From positions 62,001 to 126,000 of the forward strand of contig CAVSDH010000008.1 in NCBI GenBank assembly GCA_963726765.1: a stretch of 64,000 bases of DNA, given 5' to 3'. This stretch comes from CAIWHR01 sp963726765 (GTDB taxonomy: Bacteria; Pseudomonadota; Gammaproteobacteria; Burkholderiales; Casimicrobiaceae). The translations under genes and the position numbers were made by a program. The notes below the pieces were generated by a model. That model made no database searches, was not told the DNA's origin, and saw only the letters and a list, made by a program, of their open reading frames with translations. This document shows positions 54,381 through 62,614 of the stretch, one piece after another (the stretch's first letter is position 1; every line of letters starts with the position of its first letter).

Positions 54381-55949
54381 TCAGAAAAGGCTGAGCGTAC
54401 GGCGGAGGAGCTCGCTCCCCGGATCGCAGTAGTCAGCGACGATCGAGAAGTGATCGCGTCCGGGGATGACCAGCGGGCCGAGGTCGCCGGACGGGCGGTT
54501 CGACGGCCACGCATCCCAGAGGATCCGCGTCTGCCGCAGGAATTCGGAAGTCTCGTCGGCACCCACCGCGAGCAGAAGCGGCGCATGGGTCCTTGGCCGC
54601 AGATGTATCGGCGACACGCGCGCGGCTTCGGCGTCGTCGAGCTTGAGGTCGGTGTTGTACGAGAACAGCACCAGCGGCGCGAGATCGTGCACGCCCGAGA
54701 TGGACACCCCCCCGGAGATCGGGTCGTGCGCGAGGCCCGCTGCCGCCCAATCGGTGGCGTAAAGCATGGCAACCAGATGCCCGCCAGCGGAATTCCCGCC
54801 GACCACGAGATGCTCCGCGTTGGCGCCGTGGGCGGCGCCTTCGCGCACGAGCCAGGCGACCGCGCGCCGGCATTCGTCGACGATTGCCGCGATGGTGACG
54901 TCGGGGCAGAGGTCGTAGTTGACGACCGCCACGGCGATACCCTGCGCAACGAACGGCGCGGCGACGAAGGAAACATCGCTCTTGTCGAGCGCGCGCCAGT
55001 ATCCGCCATGGATGAACACGAACGTCGCGCGCGCCGGGCCCGCAGGAACGAAGAGGTCGAGCGTTTCCTTGGGTCCGGGGCCATAGCGCAGGTCGAGCCG
55101 GGGAGCGAGTCTTGCGCGCGCCTCGGCGGACGTCGACGCGTAGCGCGCGAACCACCGGGGATGGTCCGGCACCGCCGCACGGTTGTTGTAGCCGCGCTCG
55201 ACGGATTCCGCAGTGAGTGCGGTTCCGGACATCGCGGTCACGGCGATCGGCGGCGCGATGCCGACCGCCAGCGTGCCGAGGCCGTCGATGCCGCCGTCGA
55301 GTCGATCGCCGGCAACCACGGGGCCCACGCCTGACGGGGTCCCCGTGAACACGAGGTCGCCCGGCATCAGTTCGTAATACCGGGAAAGAAACGCCAGCGT
55401 GTGCGGGACGTCCCAGATCATGTCGGCAAGGTCCCCCGTCTGCCGGCGTGCGCCGTTGACGTCGACCCAGATCGCGCCGCGCGACAGGTGGCCGACCGAA
55501 ACGGCGGGACGAATCGGCGCGACGGGCGCGGCGCCCGCGAACGACTTGCCGATGTCCCAGGGCCGCTTCTTCTCGCGCATGTCGTTCTGCAAGTCGCGTC
55601 GCGTCATGTCGAGCCCCACCGCGTATCCGAAGACGAGGTCCAGCGCGCGTTCGGGGGCGATGTTCGCGCCGCGACCGCCGATCGCGACCACGAGCTCGAT
55701 TTCGTGATGGAAATTCCTGGTCGCGAGCGGGTAGGCGATGCTGCCGACCGCCGGCGCAACGACGGGCACGACCGAATCGGCGGCCTTGGTGAAGAAGAAT
55801 GGCGGCTCTTTCGTTGCGTCGCCGCCCATCTCCTTCGCGTGCTCGGCGTAATTGCGGCCGACGCAGTAGATGTGGCGCACCGGAAAGCGGTCGTCGCCTC
55901 CGTGGACGGGTACCGTGGGAATTTCGAACGAGGGGACGACGTTGTTCAT
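54381..55949 (-). CDS. Fumarylpyruvate hydrolase-like domain joined to a kynurenine formamidase-like alpha/beta hydrolase
   Basis: The N-terminal 230 residues belong to the FAH family and resemble fumarylpyruvate hydrolases of gentisate degradation: PVRHIYCVGRNYAEHAKEMG, FHHEIELVVAIGG and YAVGLDMTRRDLQNDMREKK (metal-binding Glu and Asp). The C-terminal 290 residues are a complete alpha/beta hydrolase with FIHGGYWRALDKSD (oxyanion hole) and VVGGNSAGGHLVAML (nucleophile Ser), the pattern of kynurenine formamidases and carboxylesterases. A Met (MSGTALTAESVERGYNN) opens the second domain. A TGA in another frame lies 5 bases before that Met, so a single indel would give two adjacent genes. I cannot tell a true fusion from an indel. 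It is the last gene of the aromatic operon. Confidence 0.8.
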   Translation of the reverse strand: MNNVVPSFEIPTVPVHGGDDRFPVRHIYCVGRNYAEHAKEMGGDATKEPPFFFTKAADSVVPVVAPAVGSIAYPLATRNFHHEIELVVAIGGRGANIAPERALDLVFGYAVGLDMTRRDLQNDMREKKRPWDIGKSFAGAAPVAPIRPAVSVGHLSRGAIWVDVNGARRQTGDLADMIWDVPHTLAFLSRYYELMPGDLVFTGTPSGVGPVVAGDRLDGGIDGLGTLAVGIAPPIAVTAMSGTALTAESVERGYNNRAAVPDHPRWFARYASTSAEARARLAPRLDLRYGPGPKETLDLFVPAGPARATFVFIHGGYWRALDKSDVSFVAAPFVAQGIAVAVVNYDLCPDVTIAAIVDECRRAVAWLVREGAAHGANAEHLVVGGNSAGGHLVAMLYATDWAAAGLAHDPISGGVSISGVHDLAPLVLFSYNTDLKLDDAEAARVSPIHLRPRTHAPLLLAVGADETSEFLRQTRILWDAWPSNRPSGDLGPLVIPGRDHFSIVADYCDPGSELLRRTLSLF

Positions 55950-56013
55950 CGGAGATCAGCCGGTTTGCGGGTGACGGATTGGAACCTGGACGAAGATGTG
56001 CCGGCGCGCGGCG

Positions 56014-56655
56014 CTATTCCGCGTCCGGCTGCTTTCCGGGCGCAGCATTGGCGAACGCGGGCAGTGCCGCGCACGCGGCTTCGATGCGCAACAGCGTCGG
56101 ATACGGCGCGAAGTCGAAGTCGACGCGGCGTGCGTTCGCCATTTGCGGCACGAGGCAGATGTCGGCGATCGTCGGCGCATCGCCGTGGCAATGGCGACCG
56201 GTGCCGGGCTCGCGCGCGAGGCGGGTTTCGAGCGCCTCGAAGCCGGTGTCGATCCAGTATTTGTACCAGCCGTTCTTCTGCGCCTCGGTCACTCCGAGCG
56301 TCCCCGTGAGGTAGGTCAGCACGCGCAGGTTGTTGAGCGGATGGATGTCGCAGGCGATCGCGAGCGCGAGCGAGCGCACCCGGGCACGCCCGGCGGGATC
56401 CGCCGGCAGCAGACGGGGCAGCGGGCAGGTCTCGTCCAGCCATTCGAGGATCGCGAGCGACTGCGTGAGCACCGCGCCGTCGTCCGTCACCAGCGACGGC
56501 ACCAGCCCCTGCGGATTGAGCGCCAGATAGTCGTCCTCGCGATGGGCGCCGCGGCGCAGGTGGACGAACGCGCGCTCCGGCGCAATGCCCTTGAGATTGA
56601 GCGCGATGCGGACGCGATAGGCGGCCGACGAGCGGAAGTAATCGAACAGTTTCAT
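56014..56655 (-). CDS. maiA: Zeta-class GST: maleylpyruvate/maleylacetoacetate isomerase
   Basis: Glutathione-dependent cis-trans isomerase of 213 residues. The motif YFRSSAAYRVRIALNLKG at the N terminus is the zeta-class SSxxYRVRIALN signature; NPQGLVPSLVTDDG and LTQSLAILEWLDE follow, and TIADICLVPQMANARR is in the C-terminal domain. It converts maleylpyruvate (gentisate route) or maleylacetoacetate (homogentisate route). Next to the fumarylpyruvate-hydrolase-like gene, I favour maleylpyruvate. The gene lies 64 bases upstream of it. Confidence 0.88.
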   Translation of the reverse strand: MKLFDYFRSSAAYRVRIALNLKGIAPERAFVHLRRGAHREDDYLALNPQGLVPSLVTDDGAVLTQSLAILEWLDETCPLPRLLPADPAGRARVRSLALAIACDIHPLNNLRVLTYLTGTLGVTEAQKNGWYKYWIDTGFEALETRLAREPGTGRHCHGDAPTIADICLVPQMANARRVDFDFAPYPTLLRIEAACAALPAFANAAPGKQPDAE

Positions 56656-56677
56656 GGCGCGATTCCGGCGTGCGCTT

Positions 56678-57880
56678 CTAGAACGCCGAAATGCCGGTCT
56701 GGGCGCGCCCGAGGATCAGGGCGTGGATGTCGTGCGTGCCCTCATAGGTGTTGACGGTCTCGAGGTTCAGCACATGGCGGATCACGTGGAACTCGTCGAC
56801 GATGCCGTTGCCGCCGTGCATGTCGCGCGCCATGCGGGCGATGTCGAGCGCCTTGCCGCAGGAATTGCGTTTCACGATCGACGTGATTTCGGGCGACGCG
56901 ACGCCCTCGTCCTTCATTCGGCCGAGCCGCAGGCAGCCCTGCAGGCCCAGCGTGATCTCGGTCATCATGTCGGCAAGCTTTTTCTGGACCAGCTGGTTCG
57001 CCGCGAGCGGGCGCCCGAACTGCGTGCGATCCAGTGTGTACTGCCGCGCCGCATGCCAGCAGAACTCCGCCGCGCCGAGCGCGCCCCAGGCGATGCCGTA
57101 GCGGGCGGAGTTGAGGCAACCGAACGGCCCCTTCAGCCCCTCGACGCCGGGAAGCCGGTTTTCCTCGGGCACGAAAACGTCGTCCATCACGATTTCGCCG
57201 GTGATCGACGTGCGCAGGCTGAACTTGCCTTCGATCTTCGGCGTCGAGAGCCCCTTCATTCCCCTTTCCAGCACGAATCCCCGGATCACCCCGTCGTCGG
57301 TCTTTGCCCAGACGACGAAGAGATCGGCGATCGGCGAATTCGAGATCCACGTCTTGGCGCCGGAGAGCTTGTACCCGCCAGGCGCCGCCCGCGCGCGCGT
57401 CACCATGCTGCCCGGATCCGACCCGTGATTGGGCTCGGTCAGCCCGAAGCAGCCGATCGACTCGCCGGTCGCGAGCCGCGGCAGGTACTTCCGGCGCTGC
57501 GCCTCGGATCCGTAGGTGAAAATCGGGTAGATCACGAGAGAGCTCTGCACGCTCATCATCGAGCGGTAGCCGGAATCCACGCGCTCGACCTCCCGCGCGA
57601 TGAGGCCGTAGCAGACGTAATTGAGCCCGGCGCCGCCGTAGTCGGCCGGCAACGTCGCCCCGAGCAGCCCGAGCTCGCCCATTTCGCGGAAGACCGCCGG
57701 GTCCGATTTCTCGTGCCGGAACGCTTCGGTGACGCGGGACATGAGCTTGTCCTGCGCGTATGCGTGCGCGGCGTCGCGCACCATGCGCTCCTCGTCGGAG
57801 AGCTGGTCCGAAAGGAGCAGCGGATCCTCCCAGCTGAACTTCGCCTTGACCTTGGTTGCCATCGATTCGGGGGCGTTCAT
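56678..57880 (-). CDS. gcdH: Glutaryl-CoA dehydrogenase
   Basis: FAD-dependent acyl-CoA dehydrogenase of 400 residues that oxidises and decarboxylates glutaryl-CoA to crotonyl-CoA. The stretch WEDPLLLSDQLSDEERMVRD and GSDPGSMVTRARAAPGG with TWISNSPIADLFVVWAK are typical, and the catalytic Glu is in NTYEGTHDIHALILGRA. The ATG at 57880 has GGAG upstream. Part of the aromatic operon; it can handle the glutaryl-CoA that appears in lower 2-aminobenzoyl-CoA or tryptophan/lysine degradation. Confidence 0.92.
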   Translation of the reverse strand: MNAPESMATKVKAKFSWEDPLLLSDQLSDEERMVRDAAHAYAQDKLMSRVTEAFRHEKSDPAVFREMGELGLLGATLPADYGGAGLNYVCYGLIAREVERVDSGYRSMMSVQSSLVIYPIFTYGSEAQRRKYLPRLATGESIGCFGLTEPNHGSDPGSMVTRARAAPGGYKLSGAKTWISNSPIADLFVVWAKTDDGVIRGFVLERGMKGLSTPKIEGKFSLRTSITGEIVMDDVFVPEENRLPGVEGLKGPFGCLNSARYGIAWGALGAAEFCWHAARQYTLDRTQFGRPLAANQLVQKKLADMMTEITLGLQGCLRLGRMKDEGVASPEITSIVKRNSCGKALDIARMARDMHGGNGIVDEFHVIRHVLNLETVNTYEGTHDIHALILGRAQTGISAF

Positions 57881-57992
57881 GTGGGGACTCCGCGTGGCCT
57901 GGGGACGATGCGGCAGCGTTCTCCGCATCGCAGGATTCCGGTTCCCATGATACCGGCTCCTCGTCCCGCGGCGAATGCCGCCGCGGCGCTTC

Positions 57993-58415
57993 TCAATCGG
58001 GAACGACCGCCGTCGCCTCGATTTCGACCCGCGCCGCGTCCTCCATGAGCGAGACCACCTCGATGGCGGTCATCGCCGGATAGTGGCGCCCCATGATCTC
58101 GCGGTAGGCAGCGCCCAGCCCTCTGCCGCAGGACAGGTATTCGCGCTTGTCCACCACGTACCACGTCATCCGGGCGACGTGCTCCGGCCGCGCGCCGGCC
58201 TCGGCCAGCACCGCGACGATGTTGGCGAGCGCCTGGCGCGCCTGCGCGACAAAATCGTCCGTCTCGAACCGCTGGGCCGCATTCCAGCCGATCTGGCCGC
58301 CGACGAACACCACCCGGCCTCTTGCGGCGACGCCGTTCGCGTACCCCTTCGGCGCGGTCCATCCTGCCGGCTGCAGAAATTCCAGCGTACCCTCGTCGCG
58401 GGGATCGGCACTCAT
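57993..58415 (-). CDS. RidA-family (YjgF) enamine/imine deaminase
   Basis: Small trimeric protein of 140 residues hydrolysing reactive enamines/imines. KGYANGVAARGRVVFVGGQIGWN has the family start, and ARPEHVARMTWYVVDKREYL and MTAIEVVSLMEDAARVEIEATAV carry the conserved end with the Arg/Glu pair. In operons for 2-aminobenzoate CoA-dependent degradation, RidA proteins may remove the amino group from a non-aromatic intermediate. The start overlaps the ligase stop (ATGA). Confidence 0.9.
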   Translation of the reverse strand: MSADPRDEGTLEFLQPAGWTAPKGYANGVAARGRVVFVGGQIGWNAAQRFETDDFVAQARQALANIVAVLAEAGARPEHVARMTWYVVDKREYLSCGRGLGAAYREIMGRHYPAMTAIEVVSLMEDAARVEIEATAVVPD

Positions 58416-60052
58416 CGTGCCGATTCCCGGCGCTCGCGTTCCATTTGACGCAGCTTGAATCGCTGCAGCTTGCCGACTTCCGTCCTCGGCAGCGACGCGA
58501 CGAATTCGATCGCGCGCGGATATTTGTAGGGCGCGATCGTCCGTTTCACGAAATCCTGCAGGTCTGCGACCAGGTCCGGGCCGGAATCGAGCCCGGGCTG
58601 GAGCACGACGAATGCCTTGACGATCTCTCCGCGTTCCTCGTCCGGCACGCCGATCACCCCGCACTCGGAAACTGCCGGGTGCAGGAGCAGCGCGCCTTCG
58701 ACCTCGGGGCCGCCGATGTTGTAGCCCGCGGTGACGATCATGTCGTCGGTGCGTGCCTGATAGTAGAAATAGCCGTCGGCATCGACGCAGTACGCATCAC
58801 CCGTGTAATTCCAGCCGCCCTGCACGTAGTTTCGCTGGCGGTCGTCGGAAAGATAGCGGCAGCCGGTCGGCCCCTTGACGGCGAGGCGCCCGACCGTGCC
58901 CGGCGGCACCGGATTGCCGTTGTCGTCCATGATCGCCGCGCGGTACCCCGGGACGATGGTCCCGGTCGCTCCGGGTCGCGCCCTCGTGTCGTCGTGCGAA
59001 ATGAAGATATGGAACATTTCGGTCGAGCCGATGCCGTCGATGATCTCGATGCCCGTCGCCTCCTTCCACGACTTGCGCGTGGCCGCGGGCAGCGATTCGC
59101 CGGCAGAGACGCATTTCCGAAGCGACGATAGATCGTGATCCGCGGCCGCGCGCGCCATGGCGCGATAGGACGTCGGAGCGGTGAAGAGGACGGTCGCGCG
59201 ATGTTCGCCGACGGCGGCAAACAGCGCCTCCGGCGCGGGCCGCTCGATCAGCAGCGTCGACGCGCCGATGCGCAGCGGAAAGAGGAGGAGTCCGCCCAGC
59301 CCGAACGTGAACGCGAGCGGCGGGCTGCCGGTAAACACGTCCGCGGCGTCGGCTCGGAGCATTGCCGGCGGCCAGCAGTCGCACGCCGCGATCAGGTCGC
59401 GATGGAAATGCGCCGCGGCCTTCGGCTTTCCTGTCGTGCCCGACGTGAAGGCGATGAGCGCGATGTCCTCTGCCGCCGTGTCGACGCCGGCAAAGGTCGC
59501 CGGTTTGCCCGTCATTCGCGCTTCGAGCCCCTCCGCTCCGGCAACACCGAAATGCAGGACGCGCGTGAGCGTCGGGCACTGCGATCGGGCCGCGTCGAGT
59601 TCCTCGGCGAGGCGGACGTCGCACAGCGCGTGCGAGATCGAGGCCATCGTGACGATGTCGGTGAGCTCCTTCGCCCGCAGCAACGGCATCGTGCCGACGG
59701 CGATGCCGCCGGCCTTCAGCACGCCGAAGAAGCAGGCGGCGTACATCGGGTTGTTCGGCGCGCGCAACAGCACCCGGTTGCCGGCGACGAGCCCGAGATC
59801 GTCGACCAGGACGCCGGCGATCCGGCTGGCGCATGCGTCGAGTTCGGCGTACGTCCAGCGCAATCCCGACGGCGACCGGATCGCGATGCGATCGCCCCAG
59901 CCGCGGTCCAGCGCGCGCGTCAGAAGCTCGGTCGCGCAGTTCAAGCGCTCGGGGTAGCGAAGCGCCGGCGTTTCGAAGATGAATTCCGGCCAATCGGCCT
60001 TCGGCGGCAGGTGGTCGCGGGCAAACGTGTCCGCATGGGCCGTTGCGGTCAT
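58412..60052 (-). CDS. 2-aminobenzoate/salicylate-type aryl-CoA ligase
   Basis: AMP-forming acyl-CoA ligase of 546 residues. AMP-binding motif LIAFTSGTTGKPKAAAHF, then YNIGGPEVEGALLLHPAV and the catalytic Lys in PRTEVGKLQRFKLRQ. The overall shape resembles benzoate and 2-aminobenzoate-CoA ligases (AbmG-like). Activates the aromatic acid for the monooxygenase encoded at the far right. Overlaps the acyl-CoA dehydrogenase stop by 4 bases and the RidA start by 4. Confidence 0.86.
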   Translation of the reverse strand: MTATAHADTFARDHLPPKADWPEFIFETPALRYPERLNCATELLTRALDRGWGDRIAIRSPSGLRWTYAELDACASRIAGVLVDDLGLVAGNRVLLRAPNNPMYAACFFGVLKAGGIAVGTMPLLRAKELTDIVTMASISHALCDVRLAEELDAARSQCPTLTRVLHFGVAGAEGLEARMTGKPATFAGVDTAAEDIALIAFTSGTTGKPKAAAHFHRDLIAACDCWPPAMLRADAADVFTGSPPLAFTFGLGGLLLFPLRIGASTLLIERPAPEALFAAVGEHRATVLFTAPTSYRAMARAAADHDLSSLRKCVSAGESLPAATRKSWKEATGIEIIDGIGSTEMFHIFISHDDTRARPGATGTIVPGYRAAIMDDNGNPVPPGTVGRLAVKGPTGCRYLSDDRQRNYVQGGWNYTGDAYCVDADGYFYYQARTDDMIVTAGYNIGGPEVEGALLLHPAVSECGVIGVPDEERGEIVKAFVVLQPGLDSGPDLVADLQDFVKRTIAPYKYPRAIEFVASLPRTEVGKLQRFKLRQMERERRESAR

Positions 60053-61236
60053 GTCGACTCTCCGTCCGGATCCTTCAGCACCTCGCGCGCGATGATGAGC
60101 TTTTGCACCTCGGTCGCCCCCTCGTAGATGCGCAGCGCCCGGATCTCGCGGTAAAGGCGCTCGACCGCTTCACCGCGGGTGACGCCGCGTCCGCCGAAGA
60201 GCTGGACCGCCGCATCGATCACGCGTTGCGCCGATTCGGTCGCGGCCATCTTCGCCATCGCGGCCTCGCGTGTCGCACGCACGCCCTGCACGTCGCGCCG
60301 CCACGCAGCGCGATAGGTGAGCAGCGCGGCGGCGTCGATTTCCGTCGCCATCTCGCCAAGCTTCGCCTGCGTCAACTGCAAGTCGCCCAAGGCGCCGCCG
60401 AACATCCGGCGCGCGCGCGCGTGGCGCAGCGACTCGTCCAGCGCGCGCCGCGCGAAACCGAGCGCGGCCGCGGCGACCGACGCGCGGAAGACGTCGAGCG
60501 TGCGCATCGCGACCTTGAAACCCTCCCCTTCGACGCCGATCAGGGCGCTGGCCGGGACGCGGCAGCCTTCGAAGACGAGCCGCGCGAGCGGGTGCGGCGC
60601 AATCACCTCGATGCGCTCCGCCACGACGAGGCCGGGCGCATTGGCCGGAACGAGGAATGCGGAGATGCCGCGCGCCCCGGTCGTTCCCTGGGCGCGCGCG
60701 AAAACGCAGTAGAAATCGGCGATTCCACCGTTGGAGATCCATGTCTTGGTACCGTCCAGCACCCACGAGTCGCCGTCGCGGCGAGCAGACGACGTCAGGG
60801 CCCCGACGTCCGACCCCGCGTCCGGCTCCGACAGCGCGAACGCGGCGATGGCCTTGCCTTTCGCGACCGCAGGGAGCCATCGCGCCTTCTGCGCCGCGCT
60901 GCCGGCGAGCGTGATCGGACCGCTCCCGAGGCCCTGCATCGCGAACACGAAATCGGCAAGACCGTCGGTGTACGCGAGCGTTTCACGCGCGATGCACAGC
61001 GCGCGCGAGTCCAGCGTCGGCAATTCGCCGCCATGCGCCGCGGGCACGCAATAGCGAAGCCAGCCGGCGTCGCCCATGCGGCGAACGAGGTCGCGGCACG
61101 CGGCATCCACGTCCCCATGGGCCGGCGCGGACAGCTCGGCGGCCACCCAGATGCCGAGGCCCGTGGCGAGCGAATGGTGCGCATCGTCAAAGAACGGCCA
61201 GTCGAGATGGTCGTAGTTCATCCGCGGTTCCGGCAT
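60049..61236 (-). CDS. Acyl-CoA dehydrogenase of the aromatic operon
   Basis: FAD-dependent dehydrogenase of 395 residues. It has SEPDAGSDVGALTSSARRDG, TWISNGGIADFYCVFAR and the C-terminal YEGATEVQKLIIAREV containing the catalytic Glu region. It probably works with the enoyl-CoA hydratase on the ring-reduced or ring-opened CoA ester. The ATG at 61236 is 5 bases past the enoyl-CoA hydratase stop; a second ATG at 61221 is possible. Confidence 0.9.
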   Translation of the reverse strand: MPEPRMNYDHLDWPFFDDAHHSLATGLGIWVAAELSAPAHGDVDAACRDLVRRMGDAGWLRYCVPAAHGGELPTLDSRALCIARETLAYTDGLADFVFAMQGLGSGPITLAGSAAQKARWLPAVAKGKAIAAFALSEPDAGSDVGALTSSARRDGDSWVLDGTKTWISNGGIADFYCVFARAQGTTGARGISAFLVPANAPGLVVAERIEVIAPHPLARLVFEGCRVPASALIGVEGEGFKVAMRTLDVFRASVAAAALGFARRALDESLRHARARRMFGGALGDLQLTQAKLGEMATEIDAAALLTYRAAWRRDVQGVRATREAAMAKMAATESAQRVIDAAVQLFGGRGVTRGEAVERLYREIRALRIYEGATEVQKLIIAREVLKDPDGEST

Positions 61237-61241
61237 CACGG

Positions 61242-62078
61242 TCAGTTTCCTTCGAATTTCGGTTTCCGCTTCGCCGCGAAGGCGTCGAATGCGCGGCGGA
61301 AGTCCTGCGTCCGCATGCAGATCGCCTGCGCCTCGGCTTCCGCCTCGATCGCGGAATCGAGGTCCATCGCCCATTCCTGGTGCAGAAGCTTCTTGGTGAT
61401 GCCGTGGGCGAACGTCGGTCCCTCCGCCAGCGATTGCGCGAGCGACTGCGCGTCGGCAAGAAGCGACTCCGGCGCGACGAGCCGATTGAAGTACCCCCAG
61501 GCGAGACCCTCGTCCGCGGTCATCGCGCGGCCGGTATAGAGAAGCTCCGAGGCGCGTCCCTGGCCGATCATGCGGGGGAGCAGCGTGCACGCGCCCATGT
61601 CGCAGCCGGCGAGGCCGACCTTCACGAACAGGAACGCGGTTCTCGCCGCCGGCGTGCCGATGCGAAAGTCCGATGCAAGCGCGATCATCGCCCCGGCGCC
61701 GGCGCAGACACCGTCGACCGCGGCGACGATCGGCTGCGGGCACGCGCGCATCGCCTTGACGAGGTCGCCCGTCATCCGCGTGAATGCGAGCAGCTCCGGC
61801 ATTCCCATCCGCGTCAGCGGTCCGATGATTTCGTGCACGTCGCCGCCCGAGCAGAAATTGGCGCCGGCGCCGGTAACGACGACGGTCTTCACGTCGCTCG
61901 CATACGCAAGATCCCGGAAGAGGTCGCGCAACTCGGCATAGGAATCGAACGTCAGCGGGTTCTTCCTCTCCGGCCGGTCGAGCGTGATCGTCGCAATCTT
62001 GCCTTCGTGCTGCACCTGCCAGCGAAAGTGCGTTGCGACGTGGTCGCGGAACGCCCGCAGGTGATGACTCATGCTCAT
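61242..62078 (-). CDS. Enoyl-CoA hydratase/isomerase of the aromatic operon
   Basis: Crotonase-fold protein of 278 residues. GANFCSGGDVHEIIGP forms part of the oxyanion hole, and ACPQPIVAAVDGVCAGAGAMIALASDFRI the second one. The ending FAAKRKPKFEGN is usual. In 2-aminobenzoyl-CoA pathways a crotonase acts on the non-aromatic ring. It overlaps the MarR stop by 4 bases (ATGA). Confidence 0.9.
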   Translation of the reverse strand: MSMSHHLRAFRDHVATHFRWQVQHEGKIATITLDRPERKNPLTFDSYAELRDLFRDLAYASDVKTVVVTGAGANFCSGGDVHEIIGPLTRMGMPELLAFTRMTGDLVKAMRACPQPIVAAVDGVCAGAGAMIALASDFRIGTPAARTAFLFVKVGLAGCDMGACTLLPRMIGQGRASELLYTGRAMTADEGLAWGYFNRLVAPESLLADAQSLAQSLAEGPTFAHGITKKLLHQEWAMDLDSAIEAEAEAQAICMRTQDFRRAFDAFAAKRKPKFEGN

Positions 62079-62614
62079 CGTCGCCCCCCTTTCGCGGTGC
62101 GCGGATTCGACGCCGGCCGGCCCTGCTGCGAAACCGACAACTTGAGCCTCCCAAGCAAACCGTGCAAGCGGTTCCGGTCGGTCGCAACGAGACCGCCCAC
62201 CATCTCCTCGACCCAGCGCTCGTGCAGGGACGCCATGGCGCTGAACGCGCGCCTGCCGGCCGGCGTCAGGAACACGGCGTGCGCACGCCGGTCGCCCGCG
62301 ATGGAACGCCGCTCAACCAGCCCTTCCGCGACCAGCGCGGTGGTGATGCCGGTGACGTTTCCGCCGGTCACCATCATGCGCCTCGACAATTCGCCCATCC
62401 GCAGACCCTCGGGATTGCGCTCGAGTTGCGCCATCAGATCGAAACGGGGCAGGGTCGTCGAGAACTGCTCCCGCAGGCGCGCGCGGATTCCGGCCTCGAT
62501 CAGCGTGGTGCAGGTCAGGAGGCGCAGCCACAGGCGAAGCGCGTCGTGATGGCCGGTCGAGAGACCCGACTCCCGGTCGGAGGCGCGCGCGCCAACGTCG
62601 GCGAATGCGTTCAC
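62075..62614 (-). CDS. MarR-family regulator of the aromatic operon
   Basis: Winged-helix repressor of 179 residues. The helices LRLWLRLLTCTTLIEAGIRARL and TTLPRFDLMAQLERNPEGLRM lead to the recognition segment ELSRRMMVTGGNVTGITTALV and the wing EGLVERRSIAGDRRAHAVFLT. MarR proteins in such clusters respond to the aromatic acid or its CoA thioester. The GTG start at 62614 overlaps the oxidoreductase stop (GTGA), so it is inside, not at the head of, the operon. Confidence 0.88.
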   Translation of the reverse strand: MNAFADVGARASDRESGLSTGHHDALRLWLRLLTCTTLIEAGIRARLREQFSTTLPRFDLMAQLERNPEGLRMGELSRRMMVTGGNVTGITTALVAEGLVERRSIAGDRRAHAVFLTPAGRRAFSAMASLHERWVEEMVGGLVATDRNRLHGLLGRLKLSVSQQGRPASNPRTAKGGRR

